Below, piece by piece: positions 35,067 through 43,584 of a DNA stretch of 64,000 bases (the first letter of the stretch is position 1; each line of letters starts with the position of its first letter). This DNA comes from Marinomonas ushuaiensis DSM 15871 (GTDB lineage Bacteria; Pseudomonadota; Gammaproteobacteria; Pseudomonadales; Marinomonadaceae): the NCBI RefSeq assembly GCF_000521805.1, contig NZ_JAMB01000001.1:248001-312000 (forward strand), given 5' to 3'. The notes beneath the pieces are model-generated. The model made no database searches. It worked only from the letters and a program-made list of their open reading frames with translations, and was not told the DNA's origin. The position numbers and the translations under genes were made by a program.

Positions 35067-35967
35067 ACCAAAAATCGGGGTCATTGGTATCCCAGGGAAA
35101 TGGTCTACAGAAGTGCTAGCGGATCACTTAGAAGAGCAGACAGGTTTTCGTGCTGTGATCGATATGAATCAAGTCGAGCTGCGTTTAGATACGCAACAGC
35201 TGATGTATCAAGGTCTGGATCTAATGACCCTAGATGGATTGATCATCAAAAAAATCAGTGAGGTTTATGCGCCAGCAACAGAAGACCGTATTCACATGTT
35301 GTCTTATGCGGAACGTGCTGGCGTGAAAATGTTCAGTCCAACCCAAAGTGTCGGCAATTTGATCAATCGTTTAAGCGGTACCTTGGCCTTGCAGCAAGGC
35401 CAAATTCCGATGCCGAAAACACGCATCACAGAAAATCCAGAACAAGCATTTCTAACGATACGCGAGTTTGGTTCTGCGATTCTAAAACCGCTTTATTCTA
35501 CCAAAGCGCGAGGCATGATTATTCTGACGCAAGATGACAGTGATGACTTTATTCGACATGCGTTGGAAGAGTATCGTCAAAATCAGTCAATTTATTATAT
35601 TCAACAAACCGTGAAATTAGATGGCCGCGATTTGGGTATGGTGTTTGTTGGTGGTGACTATCTTTGTACCTATGCACGAGTCGGCAATGGTGATTCTTGG
35701 AACACGACGATTAACAGTGGCGGGCGCTATGAGTTATTTGTGCCCGATGCGGAGTTGATTGAATTAGGTCGTCGAGCGCAATCTTGCTACGACTTGAGCT
35801 TCACCACAGTGGACATCGCGTTAACGGATCAAGGCCCAGTGGTGTTTGAGGTCTCGGCGTTTGGTGGCTTTAAAGGCGCATTAGAAGGTTGTGGCGTCGA
35901 TGCCGCTAAAGTGTACGCGGACTATGTATTAAAGGAATGTGTTTTGAAAGGGGATACAAAAGCATGA
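35056..35967 (+). CDS. ATP-grasp enzyme of a GAK-type system
   Basis: 303 residues. The RimK-like ATP-grasp core is visible: SAILKPLYSTKARGMIILTQ (P-loop-like region), YYIQQTVKLDGRDLGMVFVG (adenine-binding strand and acidic residue) and DIALTDQGPVVFEVSAFGGF (metal-binding Glu and final loop). The N-terminal GIPGKWSTEVLADHLEEQTG is a pre-ATP-grasp domain. It should ligate an amino acid or amine to a carboxylate using ATP. Coupled to its neighbours by overlapping starts (11 bp upstream, ATGA downstream). The match to the GAK-system ATP-grasp family is from memory. Confidence 0.82.
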   Translation: MLNKPKIGVIGIPGKWSTEVLADHLEEQTGFRAVIDMNQVELRLDTQQLMYQGLDLMTLDGLIIKKISEVYAPATEDRIHMLSYAERAGVKMFSPTQSVGNLINRLSGTLALQQGQIPMPKTRITENPEQAFLTIREFGSAILKPLYSTKARGMIILTQDDSDDFIRHALEEYRQNQSIYYIQQTVKLDGRDLGMVFVGGDYLCTYARVGNGDSWNTTINSGGRYELFVPDAELIELGRRAQSCYDLSFTTVDIALTDQGPVVFEVSAFGGFKGALEGCGVDAAKVYADYVLKECVLKGDTKA

Positions 35968-37055
35968 TTAAAACATTATTAAATTTGCCTCATGTTGATG
36001 AAGCGTTAAAACATTGTATTCATGATGTTCGGCTGACGTTTGCTGATTTAGCGATCACAGTGCATTCCAACGAAGCCATGTTGCTTGCTGGGTTGGCTAC
36101 TTACTACCGAAGCTATGTAAAAGTGGGTTCAATAGCCACTTCATCGCTGAATTTGTTTGTGATTGAACAAAGTGCGGTTGGCGATGAACTTGATTGGCTA
36201 GAAGTGCCAAGGGAAGAAGGTAAGCAAGGTCGTAAAGAAGGCTTTTTGGATGTCGAAGGTGGACGCTGGATTAAGAAATTCAAAACTGGAATGGCCTTTT
36301 TACAACGTCCTGATAATACGGTCGCCGTTGGCCCTTGTGCGGGTAATCTGGCGCAAATCATAAATTTCATTAATAACCAGTTTCTTAACCATCATTTGCG
36401 CCAAGGTTTTACCTTGGGTCATGCATCAGGCTTTAGTGTGAACGGTGAGGTTACCGCGATTGCCGCTGGCTCGGGCGGTGGTAAATCTACCTTGATGCTG
36501 CGTTGCTTGGAAAAGTCAGAACGTGATTTTTTGACCAACGATCGTATCCTGTTGAAAAAAACAAAACAGGGAACGCAAACAATAGGCTTAGCTAAGTTAC
36601 CTCGGGTTAATCCCGGCACTCTGCTGCACTCCGATCGACTGCGTCACATTTTACCAGAAGCTCGCCAGCAGGCGTTACGTGAATTACCACAAAGCGAATT
36701 GTGGTCTCTGGAAGAAAAATACGACGTTCAAATCGAAGACGATTACGGTCCAAACCGAGTGCAACTAGCGGGTAATTTAACACGTTTGATTATGTTGGAC
36801 TGGTCGCTAAATAGCTCAGAGCCAACACAAATAGAGCTTGTTGATTTGTCGAAACAGGGAGATGTGATTGAAGGCTTGCGGAAACGTCCAGGGCCTTTTT
36901 ATCAAGACACCAAAGGTTTATTTGCGGATTTAAACGCCATTGATTCGGTGGCGCATTATTGTGATGAATTAGCGAATGTAAAAGTGTATCGACTAACAGG
37001 AAAGATAGATTTCGACCGAGCTTACGATTTGATTGAAACGCTGGACAGCCTATGA
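35964..37055 (+). CDS. HprK-related kinase (B-type)
   Basis: 363 residues from the ATG at 35964, which overlaps the ATP-grasp TGA and follows AAAGGGG. A P-loop AAGSGGGKSTLMLRCLEK (about 164-181) begins an HPr-kinase-like domain, continued by DFLTNDRILLKK and by LAKLPRVNPGTLLHSDRLRH, a block I associate with HprK-related kinase B. No Hpr/PTS gene is nearby. The target may be a protein or the product of the ATP-grasp enzyme. Its stop overlaps the next start (ATGA). Confidence 0.82.
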   Translation: MIKTLLNLPHVDEALKHCIHDVRLTFADLAITVHSNEAMLLAGLATYYRSYVKVGSIATSSLNLFVIEQSAVGDELDWLEVPREEGKQGRKEGFLDVEGGRWIKKFKTGMAFLQRPDNTVAVGPCAGNLAQIINFINNQFLNHHLRQGFTLGHASGFSVNGEVTAIAAGSGGGKSTLMLRCLEKSERDFLTNDRILLKKTKQGTQTIGLAKLPRVNPGTLLHSDRLRHILPEARQQALRELPQSELWSLEEKYDVQIEDDYGPNRVQLAGNLTRLIMLDWSLNSSEPTQIELVDLSKQGDVIEGLRKRPGPFYQDTKGLFADLNAIDSVAHYCDELANVKVYRLTGKIDFDRAYDLIETLDSL

Positions 37056-37795
37056 ATGAGGCTATGTCTACGAATACGAGCACGAGCACAAATATGACCA
37101 CGAACATGCGTATAGCTTTGATTCGTCATGGTGCTTATGAACAATTGAAGAATGTGCCGAGCGCGTTGCAGCCTTTTCCTTTAACGGAAGAGGGCGAGCT
37201 GGAAGTACGTCATCAAGCCCGCGCCTTTGGTGAATGGCTAAAGCAGACGGGCTCAAAGCTTAACCCTGAGATTGATTCGTCGACCTTGCTTCGAGCTTGG
37301 CAAACGGCGTCTATCTACATAGAAGAACTGCGTGATTACTTCGATGGCGAGCCACAAGTTCGTTGTTATTCTGCCTTGTGCGAACGCAGCGTTGGCGCCG
37401 TGGCGAATTTGCCAATCGACGAAATAGAGCGAGTTATGACCTTGGACCCGCGTTTTGACACACCGCCTGAAAACTGGAAATCAGACAGTTATTATTGTCT
37501 ACCGTTTGACGGTGCTGAATCGCTGATGCAAGCCGGTCAAAGAGTGGCTGATCATCTACAGTCTTGGAAAGCATCAGAAAAAAATCCGTCTCTTATTAAA
37601 TTGTTTGTTGGGCATGGTGCGTCAATACGCCATTGTGCATTTCATCTTAATATCATCACTTTTCCTGATATTAAACGGCTAAGCATGTTTTATGGGCACC
37701 CTGTTGTGTTTGACTTTGCTGATAACAAGAAGGCAAAACTGCTTTTCGGTGGTTGGAAAATACGGCAAACCCATGAACATGAAGTTCCTGATTGA
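37052..37795 (+). CDS. Histidine phosphatase (SixA/PGM-like) of the kinase cluster
   Basis: 247 residues. The catalytic RHG is in IALIRHGAYEQ, Arg in LRAWQTASI, and the second His in KLFVGHGASIRHC, so the phosphohistidine site is complete. The N-terminus is odd: 18 residues of Asn/Thr/Ser repeats (MNEAMSTNTSTSTNMTTN) precede the fold, encoded by a short tandem DNA repeat. The real start could be the ATG of MRIALIRHG (37106), but the ATGA overlap favours 37052. Likely removes phosphate placed by the cluster's kinases, an inference. Confidence 0.85.
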   Translation: MNEAMSTNTSTSTNMTTNMRIALIRHGAYEQLKNVPSALQPFPLTEEGELEVRHQARAFGEWLKQTGSKLNPEIDSSTLLRAWQTASIYIEELRDYFDGEPQVRCYSALCERSVGAVANLPIDEIERVMTLDPRFDTPPENWKSDSYYCLPFDGAESLMQAGQRVADHLQSWKASEKNPSLIKLFVGHGASIRHCAFHLNIITFPDIKRLSMFYGHPVVFDFADNKKAKLLFGGWKIRQTHEHEVPD

Positions 37796-37858
37796 ATTTT
37801 TCTCGAAATACGACTTGAATCGCCAATATAGAAAGCTAATTTTTAAGGTAAGTTAATC

Positions 37859-39184
37859 ATGCAGAACCCGATTCCCGCTATTACAGATTTTCCTAATCAC
37901 GCAGATATTATTGCGCGTTTGCCAACAGAATGGACATCGTGGCCGCGGGACGACAGTTCGGTGAACAGCCATGTTTTGGAATCCAATGATACACCAGCAC
38001 ATTTTGAGAAAAACAAATTGCGTTGGCCAAAACGTTCTGTGGTATTTATCTCTGATCCTCATGCGGATGCGATGGCATTTGAAGCGTCTTTGATTGCGGC
38101 AGGTGTGGTGGAGCGTAAAAAGAAAGCGGGTTTAGGACATCTTACTTTGACGAAAAAAGGTAAGAAGTCTGAAGTCATTATCGGCGGTGATTGTTTGGAC
38201 AAAGGGCCGAGCAACCTTGAGTTGCTGCGCAGCGTGAAACAGCTTTATACCTTAAAAGCCCGTGTCACCTTATTAGCAGGTAATCATGATTTGCGGCTGT
38301 TGATGGGCTTATTGGCGTTGGCACGTAAAAAAGACGTGGGTAATCAGCACTTTTTTGTCCGCATGGGAAAGAAGGTTGTGCCGCTGTTTCGTGAAGTGTT
38401 TGATGAATATTTAGCGGGTACAAATTGGGATAAGAAAATTCCAGATGAAGAGGCGTGTCGTAAACACCTTTTCCCTGGGGAAGATTGGTTTAAAGAATTT
38501 CCTTTTCACGCAGCTGGTTTTTTAACAGCAGAAGGGATTGACCGTGAAGTGCGTAAGATGGAATCAAAAAATCACAGTTTTGAAAAACATTGTCGCGCCG
38601 CGGGTTTAAGCTTACGACAAGTGTACGCAACCTCTTTGAAGTGCCAGCAATTATTTCTGCATAAAAAGGGTGAATTCAATTGGTTTTTTCGCAAAATGGA
38701 ATTGGTCGCAAAGCGTGGTTCTTTCTTATTTTTGCATGCTGGGCTCGATGACAGCATGGGGCAAATGTTACTGAAAAGCGGCACAAGTTATGCGAATAAA
38801 GCCTTTCATCGCAATTTAAAGCGTCGAGACTTATTTAGCTTTTACTACAGCTCAATTGCCAATACCTTCCGTACTAAATACCGTGACGCGGATTTACCAT
38901 TGACGGATCGAGGTGTGAAAGCCATTCATAAAGCCGGTATTCATGTGGTGGTTCAAGGCCATGTGAATCGACAGCAAGGTCAGCTTATCGCGATCAAGAA
39001 AGGTTTGGTTCATGTAGAGGCTGACATCACCTTAGACTCCCATTCTCGTCACTCAGAAGGATTAAAAAGCTATGGAATCGGCGCTACCTTGATTGATAAA
39101 ACCACAGGCATTGTTGGGCTAAGTTGTGACTACCCAGCTGCGAAAGTGATCTCTGCACAAGAACTACAGGCTATCTACGAGTAA
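37859..39184 (+). CDS. PPP/calcineurin-like metallophosphoesterase
   Basis: 441 residues. The dinuclear metal motifs are all present: VFISDPHADAM (D-x-H), IIGGDCLDKGPSN (GD..D-K-G), LLAGNHDLRLLMG (GNHD), FLHAGLDDSMG and VVQGHVNRQQ. This order is that of PPP-type phosphatases, but the insert between GNHD and the HAG motif is long (about 130 residues, basic). TAAGG precedes the ATG. It is 63 bp past the histidine phosphatase gene in the same run, giving the cluster a second, unrelated phosphatase. Confidence 0.87.
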   Translation: MQNPIPAITDFPNHADIIARLPTEWTSWPRDDSSVNSHVLESNDTPAHFEKNKLRWPKRSVVFISDPHADAMAFEASLIAAGVVERKKKAGLGHLTLTKKGKKSEVIIGGDCLDKGPSNLELLRSVKQLYTLKARVTLLAGNHDLRLLMGLLALARKKDVGNQHFFVRMGKKVVPLFREVFDEYLAGTNWDKKIPDEEACRKHLFPGEDWFKEFPFHAAGFLTAEGIDREVRKMESKNHSFEKHCRAAGLSLRQVYATSLKCQQLFLHKKGEFNWFFRKMELVAKRGSFLFLHAGLDDSMGQMLLKSGTSYANKAFHRNLKRRDLFSFYYSSIANTFRTKYRDADLPLTDRGVKAIHKAGIHVVVQGHVNRQQGQLIAIKKGLVHVEADITLDSHSRHSEGLKSYGIGATLIDKTTGIVGLSCDYPAAKVISAQELQAIYE

Positions 39185-39189
39185 CCATT

Positions 39190-39456
39190 ATGAAATCAAA
39201 AACAGAATTTAAATATGAAGCCTTGCTTGATCCTGATGATATTCAAGACGTTTTAAAAGCCTTGTCGAAAGGGTTGAGTAAAAGGAAATTAGAGTTTAGT
39301 GATGAAAAAGAAGGTGCCTTGTCGCTTGATCCAAAAGGCTTATTGCGTTTAAAAGTGACGGCTTCAGATGACGAAGACAGTCAGCAGTTTGAAGTGAAAG
39401 TACGGTGGGAAAAAAGTCCAAAGCGTTTAAATAAAATTGCTCCGAAGATTTCATGA
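39190..39456 (+). CDS. Small acidic protein of the kinase cluster (amphi-Trp-like)
   Basis: 88 residues, 5 bp after the phosphatase gene. A helical first half (DPDDIQDVLKALSKGLSKRK) is followed by beta-rich text (LSLDPKGLLRLKVTASDDED) and a closing strand FEVKVRWEK with a single Trp. This resembles the small amphi-Trp or XXXCH proteins that accompany ATP-grasp/HprK-related kinase systems as I recall them, but it has no Cys and the match is weak. It could be the modified substrate or an adaptor. Last gene of the cluster. Confidence 0.68.
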   Translation: MKSKTEFKYEALLDPDDIQDVLKALSKGLSKRKLEFSDEKEGALSLDPKGLLRLKVTASDDEDSQQFEVKVRWEKSPKRLNKIAPKIS

Positions 39457-39482
39457 AATAATTTTTTCTAGTCGTATTAAAG

Positions 39483-39517
39483 ACCGCGAATACTTATGGT
39501 ATTAGCGGTTTTTTTTA
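39483..39517 (+). terminator. Intrinsic terminator of the Pho-box kinase cluster
   Basis: ACCGC (39483-39487) pairs with GCGGT (39505-39509), and AATAC with GTATT inside it after one mismatch. A run of T follows to 39516. It lies 27 bp past the last gene and closes the operon from 33423. Confidence 0.82.
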
Positions 39518-39625
39518 CGTGTGTGATTTCGATTGCAAAACAAAGCAGATCAATTTTAGTTTTTGTACTTCCTTATCTAGTGCTATAGAATTTCGGCTAA
39601 CTATAATAAAAGAAGGAAAAGGACT

Positions 39626-40078
39626 TTGAGAGTCTACGGCAGAATTGTGGTGATTGCAGGGCTCATGGGATCGTCTATGTTAGCTTCAGCGACTTCGATT
39701 AATGAAATTCACTCTTGCTTGGTGTTGACGAATTTTGTCGATTCAAAAATAAGCGGTGCAAGCAATACCTATTCAAAAGAAGAAATGGCTCTGATTCATT
39801 TAGGATTAAGGCGCTATGGTAATTACCTAGATCATGACGTTATTGACCCTAAGTTGCTTAAGCTTTACGGCGGCAACGCATCACAAGCCGAACTAATGAA
39901 GAAGCTCTTTAGCCGCCAGCAAGCAAGCTTTATACACTATCTTAGTGATCGTTATTCAGAAGACAAAATACCGACTGATTATGCTATAGCGATTAAAGAA
40001 TGCTCAATTAAAACCGGTTCTCAAGGTGATACTGCCCTCGCTCTCAAAAAAGCAATCAACACCATGACGAAACACTAA
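39626..40078 (+). CDS. Hypothetical secreted protein
   Basis: 150 residues, TTG start with AGAAGGAAAAGG upstream. Starting there gives a full signal peptide (MRVYGRIVVIAGLMGSSM, cleavage near ASA), which supports the rare start. The mature part is helical, with two cysteines (IHSCLVLTNF and AIKECSIKTG) that could form a disulfide, as in Rap1a/Tai-like small periplasmic proteins; I do not recognise a family. It follows the cluster terminator and has its own likely promoter, so it may be unrelated to the kinase cluster. Confidence 0.7.
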   Translation: MRVYGRIVVIAGLMGSSMLASATSINEIHSCLVLTNFVDSKISGASNTYSKEEMALIHLGLRRYGNYLDHDVIDPKLLKLYGGNASQAELMKKLFSRQQASFIHYLSDRYSEDKIPTDYAIAIKECSIKTGSQGDTALALKKAINTMTKH

Positions 40079-40117
40079 AACGTCTTTCTCGCTCTATTCT
40101 CTCTTGATCATTCCCAA

Positions 40118-40924
40118 CTAAAACCCACTTGGCTGATCGATTAACATGGCTGTAGATAGTAAATGTTGCTCGTTCAGGTAGTTGAGCAGCTCGGTATTTA
40201 CATCATTCTGAATACTTTGAATTCCTTGGTTACCAAAGATGCGGTTGATCTCGATCACATAAGGCACGGATCCAACCATGGCGATATCGAACCCTGCATG
40301 ATTGATGTCTAATGATTCTGCAATGAAGGTAACGAGGTCTTGGGCTTCTTTCGGAATAAGTGCAATTTCAACTTGCCCACCTTGGCTGACGTTATTATGA
40401 AAGCCATTGTCAGACTGCAAACGCCAATAACCACTGACGATTTTATTGCCAACCCAAATTATTCGCATGTCTCGATCAATAGGTAAATACTCTTGTGCAT
40501 ATAACACGTCGGTTTGAGCAATATAATCGCGCCACTGCCCTAGTGTTTCGATTAAAAATACGCCATTTCCCATACTGCTTTTAGGGATTTTTGCGACAAA
40601 AGGAGACGGCATTTCATCCCATATTTTTTCGGCTTCATAGGGTGTGTTCGCCGAGATCACGGTGTAAGGGTGTTGTTGTGGAACGATCGTTCGAAAAGTG
40701 CGTGTCATTTCGATTTTGTCGTGCCCAATTAGATAAGAAGCTAGGCTAGGAAAAATGCGTTTTTTGAGACCGCAGGTCAATGCAGTAAGTTGCCAATACT
40801 GTGGGAAGAGAAGCCAATCCGCTTGTTTGATTTCTTCCAAATGATCGTACATAGATTCTGGTTTTATGTATCGAACATGAGGTAAGTGGAGAGTTCTTAA
40901 TGCATCGAAAGAGATGATCTTCAT
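40118..40924 (-). CDS. RimK-like ATP-grasp protein
   Basis: 268 residues from the ATG at 40924; a TTG start at 40987 would add 21 unlikely residues. The ATP-grasp core reads PFVAKIPKSSMGNGVFLIE (ATP-binding loop), YAQEYLPIDRDMRIIWVGNK (adenine/metal), and FDIAMVGSVPYVIEINRIFG (metal-binding E-x-N). No ribosome site is strong. It converges with the secreted-protein gene. Being a second, distinct ATP-grasp gene within 700 bp of the Pho-box cluster, it might act with it, but it is on the opposite strand and the link is speculative. Confidence 0.8.
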   Translation of the reverse strand: MKIISFDALRTLHLPHVRYIKPESMYDHLEEIKQADWLLFPQYWQLTALTCGLKKRIFPSLASYLIGHDKIEMTRTFRTIVPQQHPYTVISANTPYEAEKIWDEMPSPFVAKIPKSSMGNGVFLIETLGQWRDYIAQTDVLYAQEYLPIDRDMRIIWVGNKIVSGYWRLQSDNGFHNNVSQGGQVEIALIPKEAQDLVTFIAESLDINHAGFDIAMVGSVPYVIEINRIFGNQGIQSIQNDVNTELLNYLNEQHLLSTAMLIDQPSGF

Positions 40925-41084
40925 TCTAATATAATCAATGGCCAAACAGGCCGCGATTGTGTGCTTTAGAAGAGGAAAAAGAAACAAATAAATTTATGCG
41001 AATAGACATAAAAAATAAGAGAGCAGGCTGCCTACAATCCTATTTTTTATATATCTGACTTTTAATGCTTAAGCCGTTAATTTT

Positions 41085-42002
41085 TTACTGATTAAGCGAC
41101 TTTTTAGAAAGGGTGTTTTTAGCGCGATTGTTACGCAGACGACGAATTGAATCGACAATTAGCATGGCAAGCGCTGACCAAATCAGTACAAATGTAATGA
41201 GTTTGTCTGAACTCAATGGCTCGTTGTATAAAAATACTGCTAAGAGAAACATTCCCGTTGGACCGATATATTGAAAAAAACCTATTGTCACCATACTCAC
41301 ACGATTTGTTGCCGCCGCAAAACACATTAAAGGCACCATGGTAATGGGGCCTGAAGCGATAAAAAGCCAGTTTACAGTAGCGCTGTTTTCAAGGATGTTG
41401 GACGTCGGCGATGTGGCGAACATGAGATAAAAAAGAGCGAAAGGTAACAATATAGCGGTTTCAACGGCCATTCCAGTGAAGCTATCAACTGCCACTTTTT
41501 TACGCGCCAAACCATAGAAACCAAAGCTGGTGGCTAAAACAAGTGCTACCCAAGGTAAAGAGCCAAATTGAATGACTTCAAAAACGACAGCACAACAGCA
41601 TAAAACAACAGCGGCTTTACGAACTCTATCAAGTTTGTCTTTGAAAAAGACCACCCCTAATAGAATGCTAATAAGGGGATTAATGTAATACCCCAAACTC
41701 GCGCTTAACATTTGATTGTTTTGTACTGCCCAAATAAAGGTTCCCCAATTTAGCGCAATGAGAATGGTGGAAACGAGCATAACCAGTAGCGTTTTTGGTG
41801 ATCGAAGCACCGTTGTTAATGCTTTCGTATAGCGCAGCACCAAGATTAATGCGATAACAATCAGAAAAGACCAAATAATCCGGTGAGAAAGAATTTCTGT
41901 TGCAGGTACAAATGACATTTCTTTGAAATAAATGGGTGTAATAGCCCATAAAAGAAATGCTGACAAAGCGAAAAAAATGCCACTTCTAGATGATGGTTGC
42001 AT
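41085..42002 (-). CDS. rarD: EamA-family transporter RarD
   Basis: 305 residues from the ATG at 42002 with AGGA upstream; a TTG at 42020 is in frame but less likely. Ten membrane segments in two EamA halves. RarD text is clear: GIFFALSAFLLWAITPIYFK, LSHRIIWSF, LNWGTFIWAVQNNQMLSASL, GYYINPLISILLG and FFQYIGPTGMFLLAV. An inner-membrane drug/metabolite exporter named for chloramphenicol sensitivity; the natural substrate is not settled. Transcribed alone. Confidence 0.92.
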   Translation of the reverse strand: MQPSSRSGIFFALSAFLLWAITPIYFKEMSFVPATEILSHRIIWSFLIVIALILVLRYTKALTTVLRSPKTLLVMLVSTILIALNWGTFIWAVQNNQMLSASLGYYINPLISILLGVVFFKDKLDRVRKAAVVLCCCAVVFEVIQFGSLPWVALVLATSFGFYGLARKKVAVDSFTGMAVETAILLPFALFYLMFATSPTSNILENSATVNWLFIASGPITMVPLMCFAAATNRVSMVTIGFFQYIGPTGMFLLAVFLYNEPLSSDKLITFVLIWSALAMLIVDSIRRLRNNRAKNTLSKKSLNQ

Positions 42003-42052
42003 TGAAGTTGTCCTATTCAATGAATATTGTTTTTAGGTGGTGAGTGTATAGG

Positions 42053-42194
42053 AGAGGCCTTTGCACGACTACTGCGCTTGCTAATACTTTGTTAAAAACA
42101 GACTCGAAATACTCATTTATAACCCATAAACTCCGTTTTCTCGTCTATTTTTGCCTTGTCTTAACTTCGCTCGTTACTTCGTGCAAAGGCCTCT
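42053..42194. repeat. 142-bp element with 16-bp perfect terminal inverted repeats
   Basis: AGAGGCCTTTGCACGA at 42053-42068 is exactly repeated inverted at 42179-42194. The 110-bp interior is AT-rich and non-coding. It lies between rarD and the FMN riboswitch. The arrangement resembles a small MITE-like or intergenic repeat element; no second full copy was seen in the window. Confidence 0.6.
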
Positions 42195-42307
42195 AGAAAT
42201 ATGTAATAAACAGGCAGAAGAAAACAAAACATTTTAAAACTCAGTCTAAATATTGCCTAAACAAAAGGATAAGTTTAAAGTTGCGCGGTAAATTTTACAT
42301 AAATCGA

Positions 42308-42486
42308 ACTTCGGGGCGGGGCGAAATTCCCCACCGGCGGTGATTTGACAAAATTCATTAATCAAATGTTAATGAATGAAAGCAAACAGCCCGCGAGCGC
42401 TTAATATTTTACTTTTAGTAAAGCTTTAAGGTCAGCAGATCTGGTGTGATTCCAGAGCCGACGGTTACAGTCCGGATGATAGAAGA
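42308..42486 (+). promoter_or_regulatory. FMN riboswitch (RFN element)
   Basis: The RFN core is plain: CGGGGCGGGGCGAAATTCCC then CACCGGCGGTGAT (42312-42344), AGCCCGCGAGCG, the GGTCAGCAGATCTGGTG arm, GATTCCAGAGCCGACGGT, and TACAGTCCGGATGATAGAAG at the end. The outer stem CTTC/GAAG closes it. It should bind FMN and repress the EamA transporter gene at 42614, marking that gene as flavin-related. Confidence 0.93.
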
Positions 42487-42500
42487 TCGACCAAGTGTTT

Positions 42501-42534
42501 AGGGTGCCTGATGCTATTCGGGTGCTTTCTTTCT
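42501..42534 (+). terminator. Expression-platform terminator of the FMN riboswitch
   Basis: GTGCCTGA (42504-42511) pairs with TCGGGTGC (42518-42525), with G-U pairs, around a 6-base loop, and TTTCTTTCT follows. It sits 15 bp past the aptamer and 80 bp before the transporter start, as expected for an FMN-induced terminator. Confidence 0.6.
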
Positions 42535-42613
42535 GTGCTTTTTAGCATAGAGTACACTTGGTATATTCGTACTCATCACCCCTGTGCATCTTATTCATTT
42601 GGAGAAATCAAAG

Positions 42614-43549
42614 ATGGCAGGAACACTCTTTATCATGATCGCGTGCTTTACGTGGGCGCTTGATACCTTAATTCGGTACCCTTTATTGGGTTCGGGTTAT
42701 TCCGCACTGCAAATCGTTTTAATCGAACACCTTACCTTGGTTATTATTGTCAGTCCGATGATATGGCGTTATCGCTCTATTTTTCGGCATCTATCACTCA
42801 ATAGTTTGTTGTGCCTATTCTTTATTGGCGGCGTGGGCTCGGCGATTGGTACTTTGGCGTTCACGGAAGCTTTTCGATATTTAAATCCAACCGTAGTGAT
42901 TTTGTTGCAAAAACTGCAACCTATCGTAGCGATTGTATTGGCGTATTGGTTCTTAAAAGAACGTATTGAAGGACAATTTGTTCGTTGGGCTGTGGTTATT
43001 TTATCGGGTAGTTTCATTATGATGTGGCCCGATTTACGTTTGTTAGCTGATGCTCAATGGCATTATTCCAGTGACAGCATGAGTCTGTTAAAAGGTTATG
43101 GCTTTACCTTGATTGCAGTGGCTGCATGGGGCGCGGCGACAGTGTGCGGTAAATACCTTTCTCATCAAAATGTGCCGGCGAACGCGATTATGTCCGGTCG
43201 ATTTGTTGCCGGTCTGTTGGTTCTTGGGCCGTTGGCGTTAATATATACAGACAGTTTAAAAGCGGTAGAAACAGTCGATTTAAGCCTTATCGTGATCATG
43301 GCGCTATTAAGCGGTTTGATCGGCATGTGGTTTTACTATCGCGGTTTGAAAACGGTGCCTGCGCAAATGGCGACATTAGCGGAGTTATCTTTCCCTGTTT
43401 TTGCGGCGGCGATTAACTGGTTCTTCTTGGACAAAGGCTTAACGACGTATCAAGTCGTTGGTGCAACGATTCTGATTCTCGGTAATATTGGATTACGTAT
43501 GAAAGAGCTTAAAAACCAAGAGCTGATTACGGAAGTTCATCAGTCTTAA
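42614..43549 (+). CDS. ribN: EamA/DMT-family transporter under an FMN riboswitch, RibN-like riboflavin importer
   Basis: 311 residues from the ATG at 42614 with GGAG upstream; an in-frame ATG at 42584 lacks a site. Ten membrane segments in two EamA repeats (GTLFIMIACFTWALDTLIRY; GFTLIAVAAWGAATVCGKYL). RibN, known from Rhizobium and Vibrio, is an EamA-type riboflavin transporter found with FMN riboswitches or rib genes. The riboswitch at 42308 is the main evidence for that role here. Closed by the terminator at 43585. The symbol is an inference from family plus riboswitch. Confidence 0.82.
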   Translation: MAGTLFIMIACFTWALDTLIRYPLLGSGYSALQIVLIEHLTLVIIVSPMIWRYRSIFRHLSLNSLLCLFFIGGVGSAIGTLAFTEAFRYLNPTVVILLQKLQPIVAIVLAYWFLKERIEGQFVRWAVVILSGSFIMMWPDLRLLADAQWHYSSDSMSLLKGYGFTLIAVAAWGAATVCGKYLSHQNVPANAIMSGRFVAGLLVLGPLALIYTDSLKAVETVDLSLIVIMALLSGLIGMWFYYRGLKTVPAQMATLAELSFPVFAAAINWFFLDKGLTTYQVVGATILILGNIGLRMKELKNQELITEVHQS

Positions 43550-43584
43550 TTAAAACGCATTTATTCTTTTAAAAACAATATGAC

